Of a DNA stretch of 64,000 nt, positions 24,101-35,015 are shown one piece after another. The notes under the pieces are model-generated. The model did no database searches and was not told the DNA's origin. It worked only from the letters and a program-made list of their open reading frames with translations. Position 1 is the first letter of the stretch; the number at the start of each line of letters is the position of its first letter. The stretch lies in the NCBI RefSeq assembly GCF_035083965.1, contig NC_089729.1:13937464-14001463 (forward strand). The letters are read 5' to 3'. This stretch comes from Branchiostoma lanceolatum (Eukaryota > Chordata > Leptocardii > Amphioxiformes > Branchiostomatidae). The translations under genes and the position numbers were made by a program.

Positions 24101-27100
24101 AGCCAGCTCCTTCAATGAGTGGTGAGGATCTGCCTATAATGAGAAATACAACAAAAGTCATTGGAACATACATTTACTACTTAGTATCATTATCCTTCCG
24201 TCACTAAACTAACAACAACAACAGAAGGTACTAACGGTGCACACCCCAGTTCTTTCGTGACCGGGGTCCGTGGTAGTGTGTGACAAAAAGTGCCGAAAGG
24301 GTTTCGAGGGACTGGGTTTGAGTTCACATTTCTCATAATGTGCTTCAAACTGATATTAGATATATAGCATGGCTGAAAAGAGTATGAATCAATGTGTTTT
24401 TGGTGAAAATTGCGTTTCGGTACAAGCCGTATTTCCGGATATCTATCCGCGTTGATAGTCAAATGTCCCTTGGCCTAAGATTGAACTTTGTTGCGTTCTG
24501 TGGGTGATGTTGACATGCCTCTCACCATCGATGATTAAAGAAATTCAAGTACTAGAATTATCTTCATAATTGGCTCGATTATACGCTAGGTTTTTCTCTT
24601 TCTGACAACATCAGTCGTTTCTACCTCAAAATTTTTTTCTACGAGAGAAACAAAACTCAGTTGGTCTTGTAGCGGAAGGGATAGGCTTTCACCCCATATA
24701 CAGTTTATTTACTTCGGAATAATTTCCTGGAAGTAGAAGAGACAGTACCTAGACTTGAGGGTGCACAGCCTCCAATTGAAACCCCAAATAAACTGGGGTG
24801 TTCGTCCTTATGCTTCAGCAGACAGAAATGTTTATCATCAATTACAGTCTAAGGTGTTATAGTATGGTATGTTTCAAGAAGAATTAGATACAGAAGGCAG
24901 ATTAGAATCGAATGCAGTAAGGGGGGCCAGAAAAAAGCAACTTCAGAATCTCCTACTCTGCTCTAATATAATAATTGTTAATGAAATAGTGCTTTGGTAA
25001 TGAAATAGTGTTTTGGCAAGTTTTGCCAACATTACTGGAAAGCTCTTCTTGCATATATGTTTTTTTTTTAAACTGTCATCTGAACACTTTCTTAAGTGTA
25101 GTGCAACCATACAGTATGATATATGTCTTGATGAACATTTAACACTCATGCCAAACTGGTTGGAAAATGTCCTCCTCTAAATTGTCTACTGAACAGCACA
25201 AACACTACTACTCACCACATCCACCTGTACCAGCAGTATCCTGAGCATGTAGCTGTGGCCCAGCTGCTGCAGCCGGTCCTGGATGTAATCTGGGTGCAGG
25301 TGGTGGTACCGCAAGCTATGGAATGGCACACTTGTGATTGCAAAACACACATAATAGAAGGCAAGGCTGCATGCGGGTTCCACAAGGAACAATACTTGGA
25401 CCATTACTACTTGTATCTTTTTAAAGACTAAAGTAATTACTGCTGATGTTGTTACTGTAAAAGATAAAAGGAAGCTTATTGATTTGAACTTGACATGTTT
25501 TTCCTTCAAAATGTAGAATGTATTATTTATTGTTCAGAAGACACAAACAATAACTTAAGCCATACTAGTTCTTGGGGTGTTCCCCTAGACTTTTGAAAAA
25601 TATGCAAAATATACAGTAACAGTGTTGTAGTTGTACTAATGGTAGATAATACAGTGTCAAATCATGCAGAGCTAAGACCCAATCAGATTGCTTTATACAA
25701 GTGAAATGCACAAAGAACAACAGCATAAGAATGCTTATAAAACTAACAACGTCACCCATTGGTGCCATATGATATACTAGTAGGTGAAATCATGATGATG
25801 ACACTCATTGGTTCTTACCTAAGGAACAATGCACAAGAAGTCTTCCCTAAGACGTAGTCTGGAATGACGTCTCCAAATTCCCAAGCAACGTTCCTAATAT
25901 TCTTGATGACTGGGTTTCCTTTCTGTGTAGTGATAACAGATAGTACAACAACAAAATTTTATATGTAGTCTTTCAGATCATTGATTGCATTGACATATAT
26001 GGACTATTTTAGATTAATTTTAAAGTAAAATAAGCTGTATTCATATAACTCTAGTAGGCAAACTTTCCCTTTAGTAAAAAAATGGCTTGTAATTATATAG
26101 GTTTGAGAGGAAGAAAGATCATCATATCGCACTATAAATCTGAAATGTTTGCGATAGTTTTATTTTCGCAGCATATTAAGTCACTTCTTATTACAAAATC
26201 ACAACACAGAGAATATGAGTTTCCACCATATTGCTACTGCACTATAGAATTGTTTCAACCACAAAATTCAAACACTGAAAAAAAAACCTTTCCTCTCTTT
26301 ATCAAATCAAGTCTCTGCAAAAAATTGCAGTATATGAACTCACTGACTATATATATGCATACAATAACTATATATTACCTGTCTTGGATTTATAACAATA
26401 CTGTTTGACTTTGTTGCTCTCAACACACCAGGTCCTCTGAAAGATAAAACAATCATTTTCAACTTAAACAAAAAGCAAATAAAAAGTAGTACTACTACTA
26501 GATTAAATGATGAAAACTCTCTACTAAAAAAAAGCAAAACTTTTTGCCAAATTTACTTCACCGTTCAACACAGTATGTATTTCACCAAAATTGACAGGCA
26601 CATTGTATCATCCCTACAAATAACGTATGTGTGGAATCTACTGACACTACAAATTTTTGGAATCCTTACAAACTGGCATATAACATACTAACAGGCTAGC
26701 CCCTGAGCCATGGCAAAAAAAAAATGCTCTTACGCCTTTGGTTTTGCGGCAGCGCCCCCTGGGTTGCAATTCTCTCCCTCAGGAAGTCCGAAAACATCCA
26801 GAAATGTAGATCCAGTGGTTCCTCGAGCACTTGTACTAGGACCACTACTACCACCGGCAAGCATTGTCCCACCTAAACCGTCTCTGGTGTCCATGCCGGT
26901 AGAAGTCTTACAGTCATTGCTTGTCGATGGTACTGCATCGTATTTTGCCACCTTTGACGATTGCGGTTCGCCAGTTGTTGAAGGACCATCTGAATCTGCG
27001 TATTTCGTACTTCTTTTATTTGCAAGGTTTGTAGTTGCGGTACTTTGTTTGCTTGTGCTTGCTGCGCCATTGGAAATGCTTCTTTCTTGCTGTGCCGATG

Positions 27101-27960
27101 TCTCTGGGATAAAAGTTTTGCTAGGTCTAGTAACGGTAGATATGTTGCCTTTAGAACTGAGAGAGGTTGTACTAGTGGTTGCAGCGTGTTTGTTGTTAGC
27201 AGCTACTGGCCCCTTTTTGAATGACGTAACTGTCCTTCCAGCTTTGAACAAGGACCTTACCTACAGAGAAAGAAGTTGTGTTCATCATATAATAAGAGAA
27301 TGTTTATTTGCATAATAAATTATGGTTGTTAAGGGTGAGCAACACTTTATCAATTTGAGTCATATTAATTCGCTATGAATTCAAACAAACACAGGACATA
27401 TACAAATAACATGTACAACTAATCAAGGAGGTTTGAACTAATCAAGAATAATGAAACTAGCCATATGGCGTTTTTGAATTTTCAACATAAAACTTTGATA
27501 AGTGCTATCAAAGTAGAAAATAGTCAAGCTTTCCTCCATATTTTATCATTTATGTTTTCCTTTTCCAAATATCATAAAAGAATTGGCAGGTTTCATGAAA
27601 CGAATTTTTGATACAGTCCTATAATATTGTGTTCACTTCTTTTTTTTTTACAAAAATCAAGAGCGTTGCGTCTTATTATGCATGATGACTTGAATCTAGT
27701 ATTATGATTTATTTACATATTTTCAGCTGTAACCCCCTCCCCCTTAAGGCCTAGGCCTCATGCTTGAAAGAAATTATGGCACGCAGATGAACTATGTTTT
27801 TTCGCTAAGAAAAATATTTTTTTCTTACTAGAACACATACGGCCGTATCCCTAACTTCTATACTACTGTAGAATAAATCGTATATCGTTACCGGTGCGTT
27901 AGTATCCTTATAAACGTCGTCTAGAGTTGGAATGTTGAATTTCTTCCCGCCGTCAGCCAT
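21173..27960 (-). CDS. ERCC1: DNA excision repair protein ERCC1, complete, 10 exons
   Basis: Exons, 5' to 3': 27960-27892, 27260-26734, 26436-26379, 25922-25819, 25315-25216, 24133-24057, 23572-23473, 22986-22915, 21842-21774, 21247-21173. Every junction is GT/AG and in phase, giving about 416 residues. The start is [11 protein letters not shown], matching the KKFxIP motif of the family N-terminus. The central domain has NSIVINPRQ and [13 protein letters not shown], then [10 protein letters not shown] and RILLVQVDV. The tandem helix-hairpin-helix domain has [15 protein letters not shown] and ends HQPFL, including the phenylalanine that contacts XPF. ERCC1 is the non-catalytic partner of XPF in the 5' nuclease of nucleotide excision and crosslink repair; the central domain binds XPA. 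Exon 2 encodes a long Ser/Thr-rich, probably disordered segment that makes the protein about 120 residues longer than the human one. Exon 8 ends ACATTCAGA before GTAAGT. Confidence 0.95.
22601..22894. mobile_element. MITE with 6-bp target duplication, copy 1
   Basis: Starts CAGGGATCTCCCTAAAGAAT and ends GGAGATCCCTG, so the termini are inverted repeats. Flanked exactly by ATCTAT at 22595-22600 and 22895-22900. Homologous along its length to 41644-41954. Lies in an ERCC1 intron, and its right target duplication sits about 15 bases from exon 8. Confidence 0.85.
23110..23400 (+). repeat. tRNA-derived SINE in an ERCC1 intron
   Basis: The head resembles a tRNA (TGGTTAGTGTTCTTA as A-box region, GGGTTCCAAACCC as B-box region). 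It is followed by the body GAGGCCCCGTGTTTGAGGAG shared with other copies. A (CAAA)n tail lies near 23444-23465. Confidence 0.55.
24134..25215 (-). other. ERCC1 intron
   Basis: About 1.1 kb with canonical ends. I see no transposon or coding content beyond AT-rich sequence. Confidence 0.7.
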
Positions 27961-28080
27961 GTTGATTTACGTCACCAGGTCAAAGTTCACCGGCAGATTC
28001 CTCTTTTGCTCGTGACGTCAAAGGCATGACGTCACTAGCTAGCAGGTGTTCCACGCCGGTTGGAAAATTGCCAATATCTG
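27961..28080 (-). promoter_or_regulatory. ERCC1 promoter region with two full CREs and a half site
   Basis: Two perfect TGACGTCA sites at 28013-28020 and 28027-28034 start 14 bp apart, and TTACGTCA is at 27967-27974, all within 75 bases upstream of the ATG. The sites are consistent with CREB/ATF binding. No TATA box is evident. Confidence 0.6.
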
Positions 28081-28484
28081 TGCCTAGCGTTACATAGTGC
28101 AAAGTTGTACTTTTTAGATTCTTGTTTTTATAAGAAATAATCTCTCTTGTAAACTAAATTTTCTGAAGGTAAATTTGCGTGAGGAAATAGTGTAAACACT
28201 TGTATGGCAGGAATGTATACGACATTTTGGCAAGTTTTGATGTATTTCTAGGAGCGCACATAATTCAACGCTGTAAACCTATACATATTGTAAACCTATA
28301 CATGTTGTTTATGCCAACAAAATATTCGCATGGTCACAATCATAACAGATACAGTGTAACGGTAGGTTGTATAATGAAAAGCTGACGCTATATTTGAAAG
28401 TATAAGTAATATGTCTAATGGCATATAATATCAAATGTAGCGAACGATGGGGCCAAAATCTTCTCTTTGGCGAAGTCGTGTGTG

Positions 28485-28553
28485 TGCCGGTGTGCGTGTG
28501 AGTGTGTGTGTGAGAGTGTGTGTGTGTGTGTGTTTATGTGTGTGTGTGTGTGT

Positions 28554-28610
<57 letters not shown>

Positions 28611-28670
28611 CGTGTGTGTATACGTGCACGGTGTGTCAGTGTGAGTGTACGTGTGCGCGCGCGCGCGCGC

Positions 28671-28713
<43 letters not shown>
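28485..28713. repeat. Long (TG)n / (CG)16 / (TG)n tract, Z-DNA-prone
   Basis: About 230 bases of nearly uninterrupted alternating purine-pyrimidine. A pure CG core lies at about 28654-28685, flanked by TG runs. The long His/Thr, Cys/Val and Arg/Ala open frames across it are artefacts. Confidence 0.95.
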
Positions 28714-28716
<3 letters not shown>

Positions 28717-28860
28717 TCTATCGTGCCATTCTCTTGAAAAAGTCGCACTCCACCATAGGTGACGTGTCTCAAAACAAGAATCCGAATTCTGATACACCTT
28801 CCTCAAATACAGCGTTATCCATTGTACATCCCCACGGGATGATTTTTCTCTAACTACTCG

Positions 28861-30273
28861 CAGTTCCCAGTGATAGCTACACCGCGCTCTGATTGGCTTG
28901 CGGCCGACATCTGATCATCCCAACGGAACAAATCACAAACTCATTAGCCCAACATGTACAGAACATGCCAGCGACACAAAATACAGCAACAAACGTCGAC
29001 GTTTAATTCAATGTAATTCTTTTTTTCTTGCTGCGCTTTAAGTTGCATTAAGAACACTGCAATTTCGTCCCTTTGAGAAGGAGACTTACGCCAATAAAAC
29101 CAAGACGACATAGCCTGGAGCGGAACGTTTTAAGATGGCTGGGTCATGCCTATAGCAACCGCCGCGCTGCTAATACACAACGGGCAAAGTATCGTCTGAT
29201 TAGGTATTGATTGCTTTCAGGGACGATTCAGAAACTACCGCGGGGTATGCAACAGAAACCGACATCGCCTTAAACCGAATCCTTTCACTATATATAAACG
29301 GATTACTACTAAAGAATACACGTTTAATGTAGTTATATCTTTAAGAAAAAAATTCGTCTTTCGTTATTTCATTATCTATGAATTTCGCCCGTTGATTGCA
29401 ATTGGATATCCCCTCTTATGACATAAGGGATGGCCTTATTATGTATAGGAACTGAGGAGCAGATGTAATTGCAATTCTTCATGGTACATGATCGAAAGAC
29501 AAGATAGCTATGGGCGTCTCTTTCGTCCGTTTCTATTCTGTCTACGGTACTTACGATTAAATCGTATCTCTTACATTTTTATATCGTTTCTCTGACAAAC
29601 ATATATATCTATCTACAGGGCACAAATGCGATGATTTGAAAAATAAATGGCACTATGTTTAGAAGCCTATTTCTGACCAAAAACGTTATGGTCGCGTGGA
29701 ATTTAAAAGGATGATTGAATGAACCCGATTGGTCAATATTTGATGAACAACACAGCGAAATGCACACAAGACCTCAATCGAATTGACCTTTGCACCAAAA
29801 AGGTTTATTAAAATAATTCGATCACAAAACAGTACACACCGTTAAACGTCCCTGTGTCTTTTAAACAAGTCCCTAGGTCATCAGTTCAAACTCTATGGAA
29901 TGTGTTTCAAAGATAGACTGTGTGGTTTTGCAAGTCATTGAAAGTAACGTAAACAAATGTCGTTTCTTTACCTATACCGTTTGCATTGAGTTCACTGCAT
30001 GTAAATGAAACTCCGCCCCTTCCACCTCTAAAGCATTTCTGTCAATTCCTCATTTGAATACAATGGAGAGGGGGCGAAGAAATACATTTTACAAAATAAT
30101 GAAAGAAAAAATAATTTTTTACACAATCCTCCAATAACGAAAATATACAGGATGTCATAATATCAGTGTAACAGTTCTCTCTGATATGACGAATGTTCAT
30201 CATGACCAGTAATACTAATAGTACAGCAGCTGGAACGCATCGTATGCTCTGTATTGTCTGTAACATCTAACCT
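28861..30273. other. Intergenic DNA between ERCC1 and AEBP2
   Basis: No supported exon or clear repeat. Ordinary AT-rich sequence with a few CpG-containing patches near 29150. Confidence 0.55.
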
Positions 30274-30479
30274 CCCATCGGATGTTTGCACTCACGTGAC
30301 CATGACGTCACCATTGTCCACCATGTTGGATGGTGAAACATAAGGTTGTCAGGTAAATTGAATTTGCGTTTGTAATCACTTAATTATGACCACATAAACA
30401 TCCAAATTTATGGATATGACTTTTCGGTTTAACCAAACAAAATGGCGGCTGTGACGTCATGTGCAAACATCCTATTGGC
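30274..30479. mobile_element. MITE-like element related to 1112-1400
   Basis: The left end reads CGGATGTTTGCACTCACGTG, then TGACGTCA. The right end reads TGACGTCATGTGCAAACATC, which is the inverted complement of the left. Interior TTGTCCACCATGTTGGA and AATCACTTAATTATGACCAC match the copies at 1112 and 1248. Confidence 0.65.
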
Positions 30480-31227
30480 TCTTATCACCTCTTATTTAAA
30501 GCAAACACATTATGTACACATTCGACTACACTCAACGTCCTTCAATATTGGTCCTGTCGACAAATAAAGTAATTCAAGTAGTCTACAATCTTTACATGCA
30601 CTAGAAGGCACTGTTTGACAGTAGGATACTGCAGATTTTTTCTTTCTTTCTTTGCTAGCTAGTAACCACACGCCTTTATCAAATTCGGGCATACATAAAT
30701 ACATAATCAAATCAAAATCAACAGAACTCGGCAACAATTAAGAGAAATCAAACAGCAAAATAATTTAAGACGTCATCAAAGCAATTGCACTACATTGGAT
30801 CTCTGGGTCTATTTTCTACTTATAACACTGCAATACTTAAGAAATCCTTTTCCGTTTTTCTTTTTACAAAATATGACACAAGGTTACAAAAGAATCAAGT
30901 CTTTCACTCATCTGTTGTGAATATTTGGAACAGTTTTGAAAAAAGAAAAAAAATCGAAACATTCATTTTCACCTCAAAATGTTACATACATGACAGAAGA
31001 AATACTGTCAAAATGAAATCTTATTGTAACAAAAATACCCTGAATAACAATATACACCAGATAGACTGTAGAAACCATTTACAAACGGAAAGTAGATATT
31101 TTCATCATTGTAAACCTAAAACAGCACCTGTTTTCTCTATCTGTATCATGTGAAAATTTGAGCTGCCTTGAGTTTTGACTTATTGTTAGAAAACCTGGAA
31201 AATCGGCACAAAGTCTCTGTCTCTCTT

Positions 31228-33171
31228 TTATTTCCTGAAATTTGCATAAGAGATGTTTCTGTAAAGAGATGAGTCTAGGCTGATGAGGGCCTCTGCTGGT
31301 AGTGATGTGAGCGGCACCAGCTTGGCTTGGTTGGCGGGGAGATCCGCCTCATCGACCCACACGTCGGGCAGGACGTTCTCGGGAACCCACCGTAGCAGCA
31401 GCTTGACCTGGCCGCTTGGCTCCACTCTCCTTCCGAGCACTTGACTACGGAAGACGACGTTCTGACCACGTCCCACCGTATCCACGTACGTCATCATGTT
31501 GAACGTGACGAGTTTCTGACGTATCATGTCCATGATGCGCGTGTCGAAGAAGTCCTCCGTTCGCACGATGGACGTTCGCCGGCGGAAACGCGTCTTCTTC
31601 CGCTTGGTGCTCTTGCTCGGGCTCTCGTCCTTTTTGTTTGGCGTTGATTTTGGGGTGTTGGGCTCGACGAAGTGAGTAGGCACGTGGCGGGCTAGCCCTC
31701 CCTGAGAGGCGAAGGCCGATCGGCATCCTTCTATCATACACTTGAACGGCCGGTCTCCGCTGTGTTGTAACACATGTCTACTTAACCAACTCCTACTACG
31801 CGCTGGCATGTTATACACGCGGCAACCCTGCCACAAACACACCACCTTTTCCCCTTCCTCACGCACGTGTACGTTCGAGAGATGGTCCGCTAAATCGCTA
31901 CTACTAGCTACGCTTTGGTCACACTGTTCCCACTTGCACGCGTACGAGTTTTGGCTTGCGCTCGAGTTCTGGTCGTTCGCCGACGAAGAGTGACTCGACT
32001 GGCTTTCGTCGTCCATCGTCATTCGGCTATCTTCGGAATCTTGTTGACTGTTGGTTTCCTGGGTCGACTGTGCTGTCTCCGGTTTTTGAATAGACGGTAA
32101 ACTGGCGGCTGTTGCTTCTTCCTTACAGTTTTCTCTTCCTATTTCGGGCTGACAGGGTGTTGAAATACCGTTTATAGACACGGTCTCTCTTGAATCTACA
32201 TGTGTTTTTCTTGTTTCTTCGTTTCCTAGAACTGTGGCGTTTTCTATAGTCTTGTCGTTGGCGGTTTCTTTGCATGGTGTTTCGGAATCTTGTTGGCCAA
32301 CTTCCATGTTTTCGTCATGGTTAATAAGTGTTGACGCCGTTTCAGGTTGTTCATTTACATTTTCTTGAGTTTCTTCCCCATTTTCAACGCCGTCAGTTAT
32401 TTCGTGCTTAACGCAGTTGAGTTGCAAGGTTTGGTTTGCGTTTTTATCGGGCTCACTTCTACGATCTTCGCAAGTCGAGGCTAGGACAGAATTCTCACAC
32501 ATTCTCTCGGAAGAGTCTAGTTTACCTGAGATACCGTTATGTTTGGAGGTAGTAGTAGTAGTAGAAGACTTGCGTTGGTCATCTGTGGTGGTCACTCTTC
32601 CTTTGGCTGGACACTCCAGCTTCTGTAGGCTGACCACTGCCCGTAGATTGGTGCCCGGGTGGTGGTGGTGTTGTTGTTGTAGGTCAGCATCCGTGACCGT
32701 AGCCCTTGTTGTCGTGGAGAGTTTCTCTCGTAGCCTCGTCGCTATCCTGAAGGCTTGTTCGCCGGGGCTCGGGGCACTTCCGTGGTGGTTGGACCCCAAG
32801 CTCCGGCTCCGCTTGCGAGTCCCGTACGGCGATGCATCCGTCTCGGAAAGCCGTCGCCCGTGCTTTGCTGAAAGAGGAGGGATCGTAGCAGCAGTGTTTT
32901 CCTTCAGCCTAGCGCTAACTCGGACGGGGGAGGTCGGTGGTGGTTGGGTGGGTTTCTTTGTTCTCGGTCCACCCCTCCCCACCAAACCGCATTCCTCCCT
33001 TTTTTCCGGGCGTATATCCCTCGACCGTAACGTTCTAGTATCTCCAGTAGGCACCTTAGTTGTAGCCACGGTTCTCTCGCGAGCAGAAAGACGCTCTGAA
33101 TGCCTCAAACACAGGGAATTGTCCAAGTGTTTAGATCGCAAGGAATGTTCTTTTGGCCTGGAGTCCGCCAT
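31228..33171 (-). CDS. AEBP2: AEBP2-like PRC2 accessory zinc-finger protein, single exon
   Basis: An unbroken frame of 647 residues from an ATG in good context (CACAATGGCG). The frame extends 24 codons further, to 33243, but that segment holds a CCAAT box and is probably 5' UTR or promoter. The N-terminal 400 residues are basic, then Ser/Thr/Glu-rich and low complexity. Three C2H2 fingers start at about residue 412 (SDLADHLSNVHV, VCLWQGCRVYN, FKCMIEGC with FASQGGLARHVPTHF). A KR-rich patch (KRKKTRFRRRT) and a C-terminal domain (LLLRWVPENVLPDVWV) follow. The finger set and C-terminus match AEBP2, which binds RBBP4/SUZ12 and stimulates PRC2 methylation of H3K27. Vertebrate AEBP2 is split into many exons; here it is intronless with no frame damage, so it looks functional. 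An old retrocopy cannot be excluded. Confidence 0.9.
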   Translation of the reverse strand: MADSRPKEHSLRSKHLDNSLCLRHSERLSARERTVATTKVPTGDTRTLRSRDIRPEKREECGLVGRGGPRTKKPTQPPPTSPVRVSARLKENTAATIPPLSAKHGRRLSETDASPYGTRKRSRSLGSNHHGSAPSPGEQAFRIATRLREKLSTTTRATVTDADLQQQHHHHPGTNLRAVVSLQKLECPAKGRVTTTDDQRKSSTTTTTSKHNGISGKLDSSERMCENSVLASTCEDRRSEPDKNANQTLQLNCVKHEITDGVENGEETQENVNEQPETASTLINHDENMEVGQQDSETPCKETANDKTIENATVLGNEETRKTHVDSRETVSINGISTPCQPEIGRENCKEEATAASLPSIQKPETAQSTQETNSQQDSEDSRMTMDDESQSSHSSSANDQNSSASQNSYACKWEQCDQSVASSSDLADHLSNVHVREEGEKVVCLWQGCRVYNMPARSRSWLSRHVLQHSGDRPFKCMIEGCRSAFASQGGLARHVPTHFVEPNTPKSTPNKKDESPSKSTKRKKTRFRRRTSIVRTEDFFDTRIMDMIRQKLVTFNMMTYVDTVGRGQNVVFRSQVLGRRVEPSGQVKLLLRWVPENVLPDVWVDEADLPANQAKLVPLTSLPAEALISLDSSLYRNISYANFRK

Positions 33172-34588
33172 TGTGACTGAGTGAGTGAGTGATGAGGGGA
33201 CAAAGGTCACCACAGGCCTACTCGACTTCTGATTGGTTGACAAAGGATGGACGTGATCATGTTTTTTCCAGAGGGGGTGTCAGGATGGATTTATAAGACA
33301 ATGCACAGGTGAGGGCCTTTGGGCATCCCAAGGACAATTCGTTGTTTCTTGTTATAGAAAATTAACTTTTGACATAATTTCACATCATCCCAAGAAAAAT
33401 CTGGACTTGCTCATTTTTGAGAGGGGGTGTAAGGGTAGGGCATGCAATGCAAGACTTTGAATTTGTAATCAGCATTTGTTTGACAGTTTATTGCTCCTTT
33501 TGGAAATAAAATTTTGATATCAACTTTTTTTTCAATATGAAAGAGAAACTAAACTCTAGGAGAGCTAGGACTTGTTCGAATCAAGTGCACAGAGTTTGGC
33601 AATTGATTTAATGACAGCATTTCTGGATTTGTAGCTTCCATGTTAATCATGTACTCTGTATGCCAGTATGGCCTGTGCACTATGAAAATTACTATAAATT
33701 CATTTATTTTTACAGGGATTAAACTTCAGGGTTGGAAAAGAAAGGAATTTTTTGCTGTGGTTACTATTGAAATAATTCTGCAGTACAACGTATAATATCA
33801 TGCAATACAGTGGAAAGTTTGAAATGCATACTCAGTATCATGATTTTGCGATGACAGGGTCACTACGAAAACTGTGAATATAAAACCACCGCATTTCAAT
33901 ATCTACAGTACTTCAAGGACATTATATAATGTCTTTAATTACTTTCCCCTTTCATAAAGAAATGGACATAGAGCCTGCTAAGAAGGCCAATGATATGCTC
34001 AGAAACACTACAAGGTATCTTGCATGTAATATGTTTTTTCCCTTCTCTAAACATGTTTTATTTGATACCTTAGGCCACACCAATTTAATTTTCTTGGTTA
34101 ACGGATTTAAAAAAAATGATAGATTGGAAAATCAACATGAAAACAGAATCTCAGAGGAAAGTTTGTACTTTGGTGCACACAGTTTCAGGGAGTGAACAGG
34201 GTCAGGTGCAAGTTTTCACCCCACACCTTACTTCTAAAAAGAAAGAAACTTCATCAAAACTTAGACAATGGAACAAAAATGCATCATTGTGAAAAAAGGA
34301 AATGTGACCAACATCCCTATACAGCTACCTTCAGTATAATGTCAGGGCTATTCGAGCAACAGGACTTGTTTTTAGCCAAGCACACCGGGTCACCCCTATT
34401 CTTCTCAATAATGTGTTGGGTTTTTTTTTACATCATAATTGTAAACGAATATCAAAATATCATCATCATTTTCCATGCCACATTATGTCATTTTTCTTTA
34501 CAGCCTTGTTGTAGATAATGGACAGATATCAAGCTATGATATTAATCATAATACCAGTAGTTAGAACAGAGCTGAAGAGTCCTGGCTC
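33172..34588. other. AEBP2 upstream and intergenic DNA
   Basis: Contains an inverted CCAAT box (GATTGGTTGAC near 33230) and GTGAGTGAGTGA just upstream of the AEBP2 ATG. The rest is AT-rich, and I see no supported gene. Confidence 0.5.
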
Positions 34589-34645
34589 ATTTAACCTTCT
34601 AAAATGGGGTGCCAAGCGGCTACATTACAGTGTGCTAATGGTTAA
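34589..34645. mobile_element. Mini-MITE with TTTAACCTT ends, shortened copy
   Basis: Starts TTTAACCTTCT and ends GTGTGCTAATGGTTAA. This is the reverse orientation of 62318-62400, with an internal deletion. Confidence 0.5.
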
Positions 34646-34752
34646 GCAACCACATTCTACTAACTGCCCTCCCACTCACTAACTTTATCTTCTAAACTTC
34701 TAAATATCTACCCTCCCTTAGTCTACATTGAATTTCTTATACAGTACTTTCT

Positions 34753-34758
34753 TTTATT
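34753..34758 (-). terminator. Candidate GNPTG polyadenylation signal
   Basis: Minus-strand AATAAA, about 260 nt after the GNPTG stop; the first such hexamer downstream. Confidence 0.45.
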
Positions 34759-35015
34759 ATGTAATCCAATATCATGAACCCTGAAGATATATATAGTCAG
34801 ATTTCATATTCAATAACATTTACACCTCAAAAAACAGCAGACTGTTAGTTAGCAGAGGCAAATATACAAAAGTATAATCAATCTTATCTTTATGTACATT
34901 CTACATAAATCTATTTTTTGCTCATAGTCATGTTGGATCTAACAAAGTGTAGCACATGTGCAGTTTGAACCGTGAATTGGCGTATTAATGTATTCCTTCT
35001 TCATCCAAGTCCTGC

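Noticed and set aside
26710-27315. 201-codon plus-strand open frame
   Set aside because: It is the antisense shadow of ERCC1 exon 2, which joins in phase to nine other ERCC1 exons.
28431-28853. Long His/Thr and Cys/Val open frames
   Set aside because: Produced entirely by the TG/CG dinucleotide repeat.
30785-31153. 122-codon plus-strand frame downstream of AEBP2
   Set aside because: AT-rich with no domain and no splice support; likely chance, or AEBP2 3' UTR antisense.
32417-33184. 255-codon plus-strand open frame
   Set aside because: Antisense of the AEBP2 coding exon; low-complexity Val/Ser/Leu composition mirrors the repeats on the other strand.
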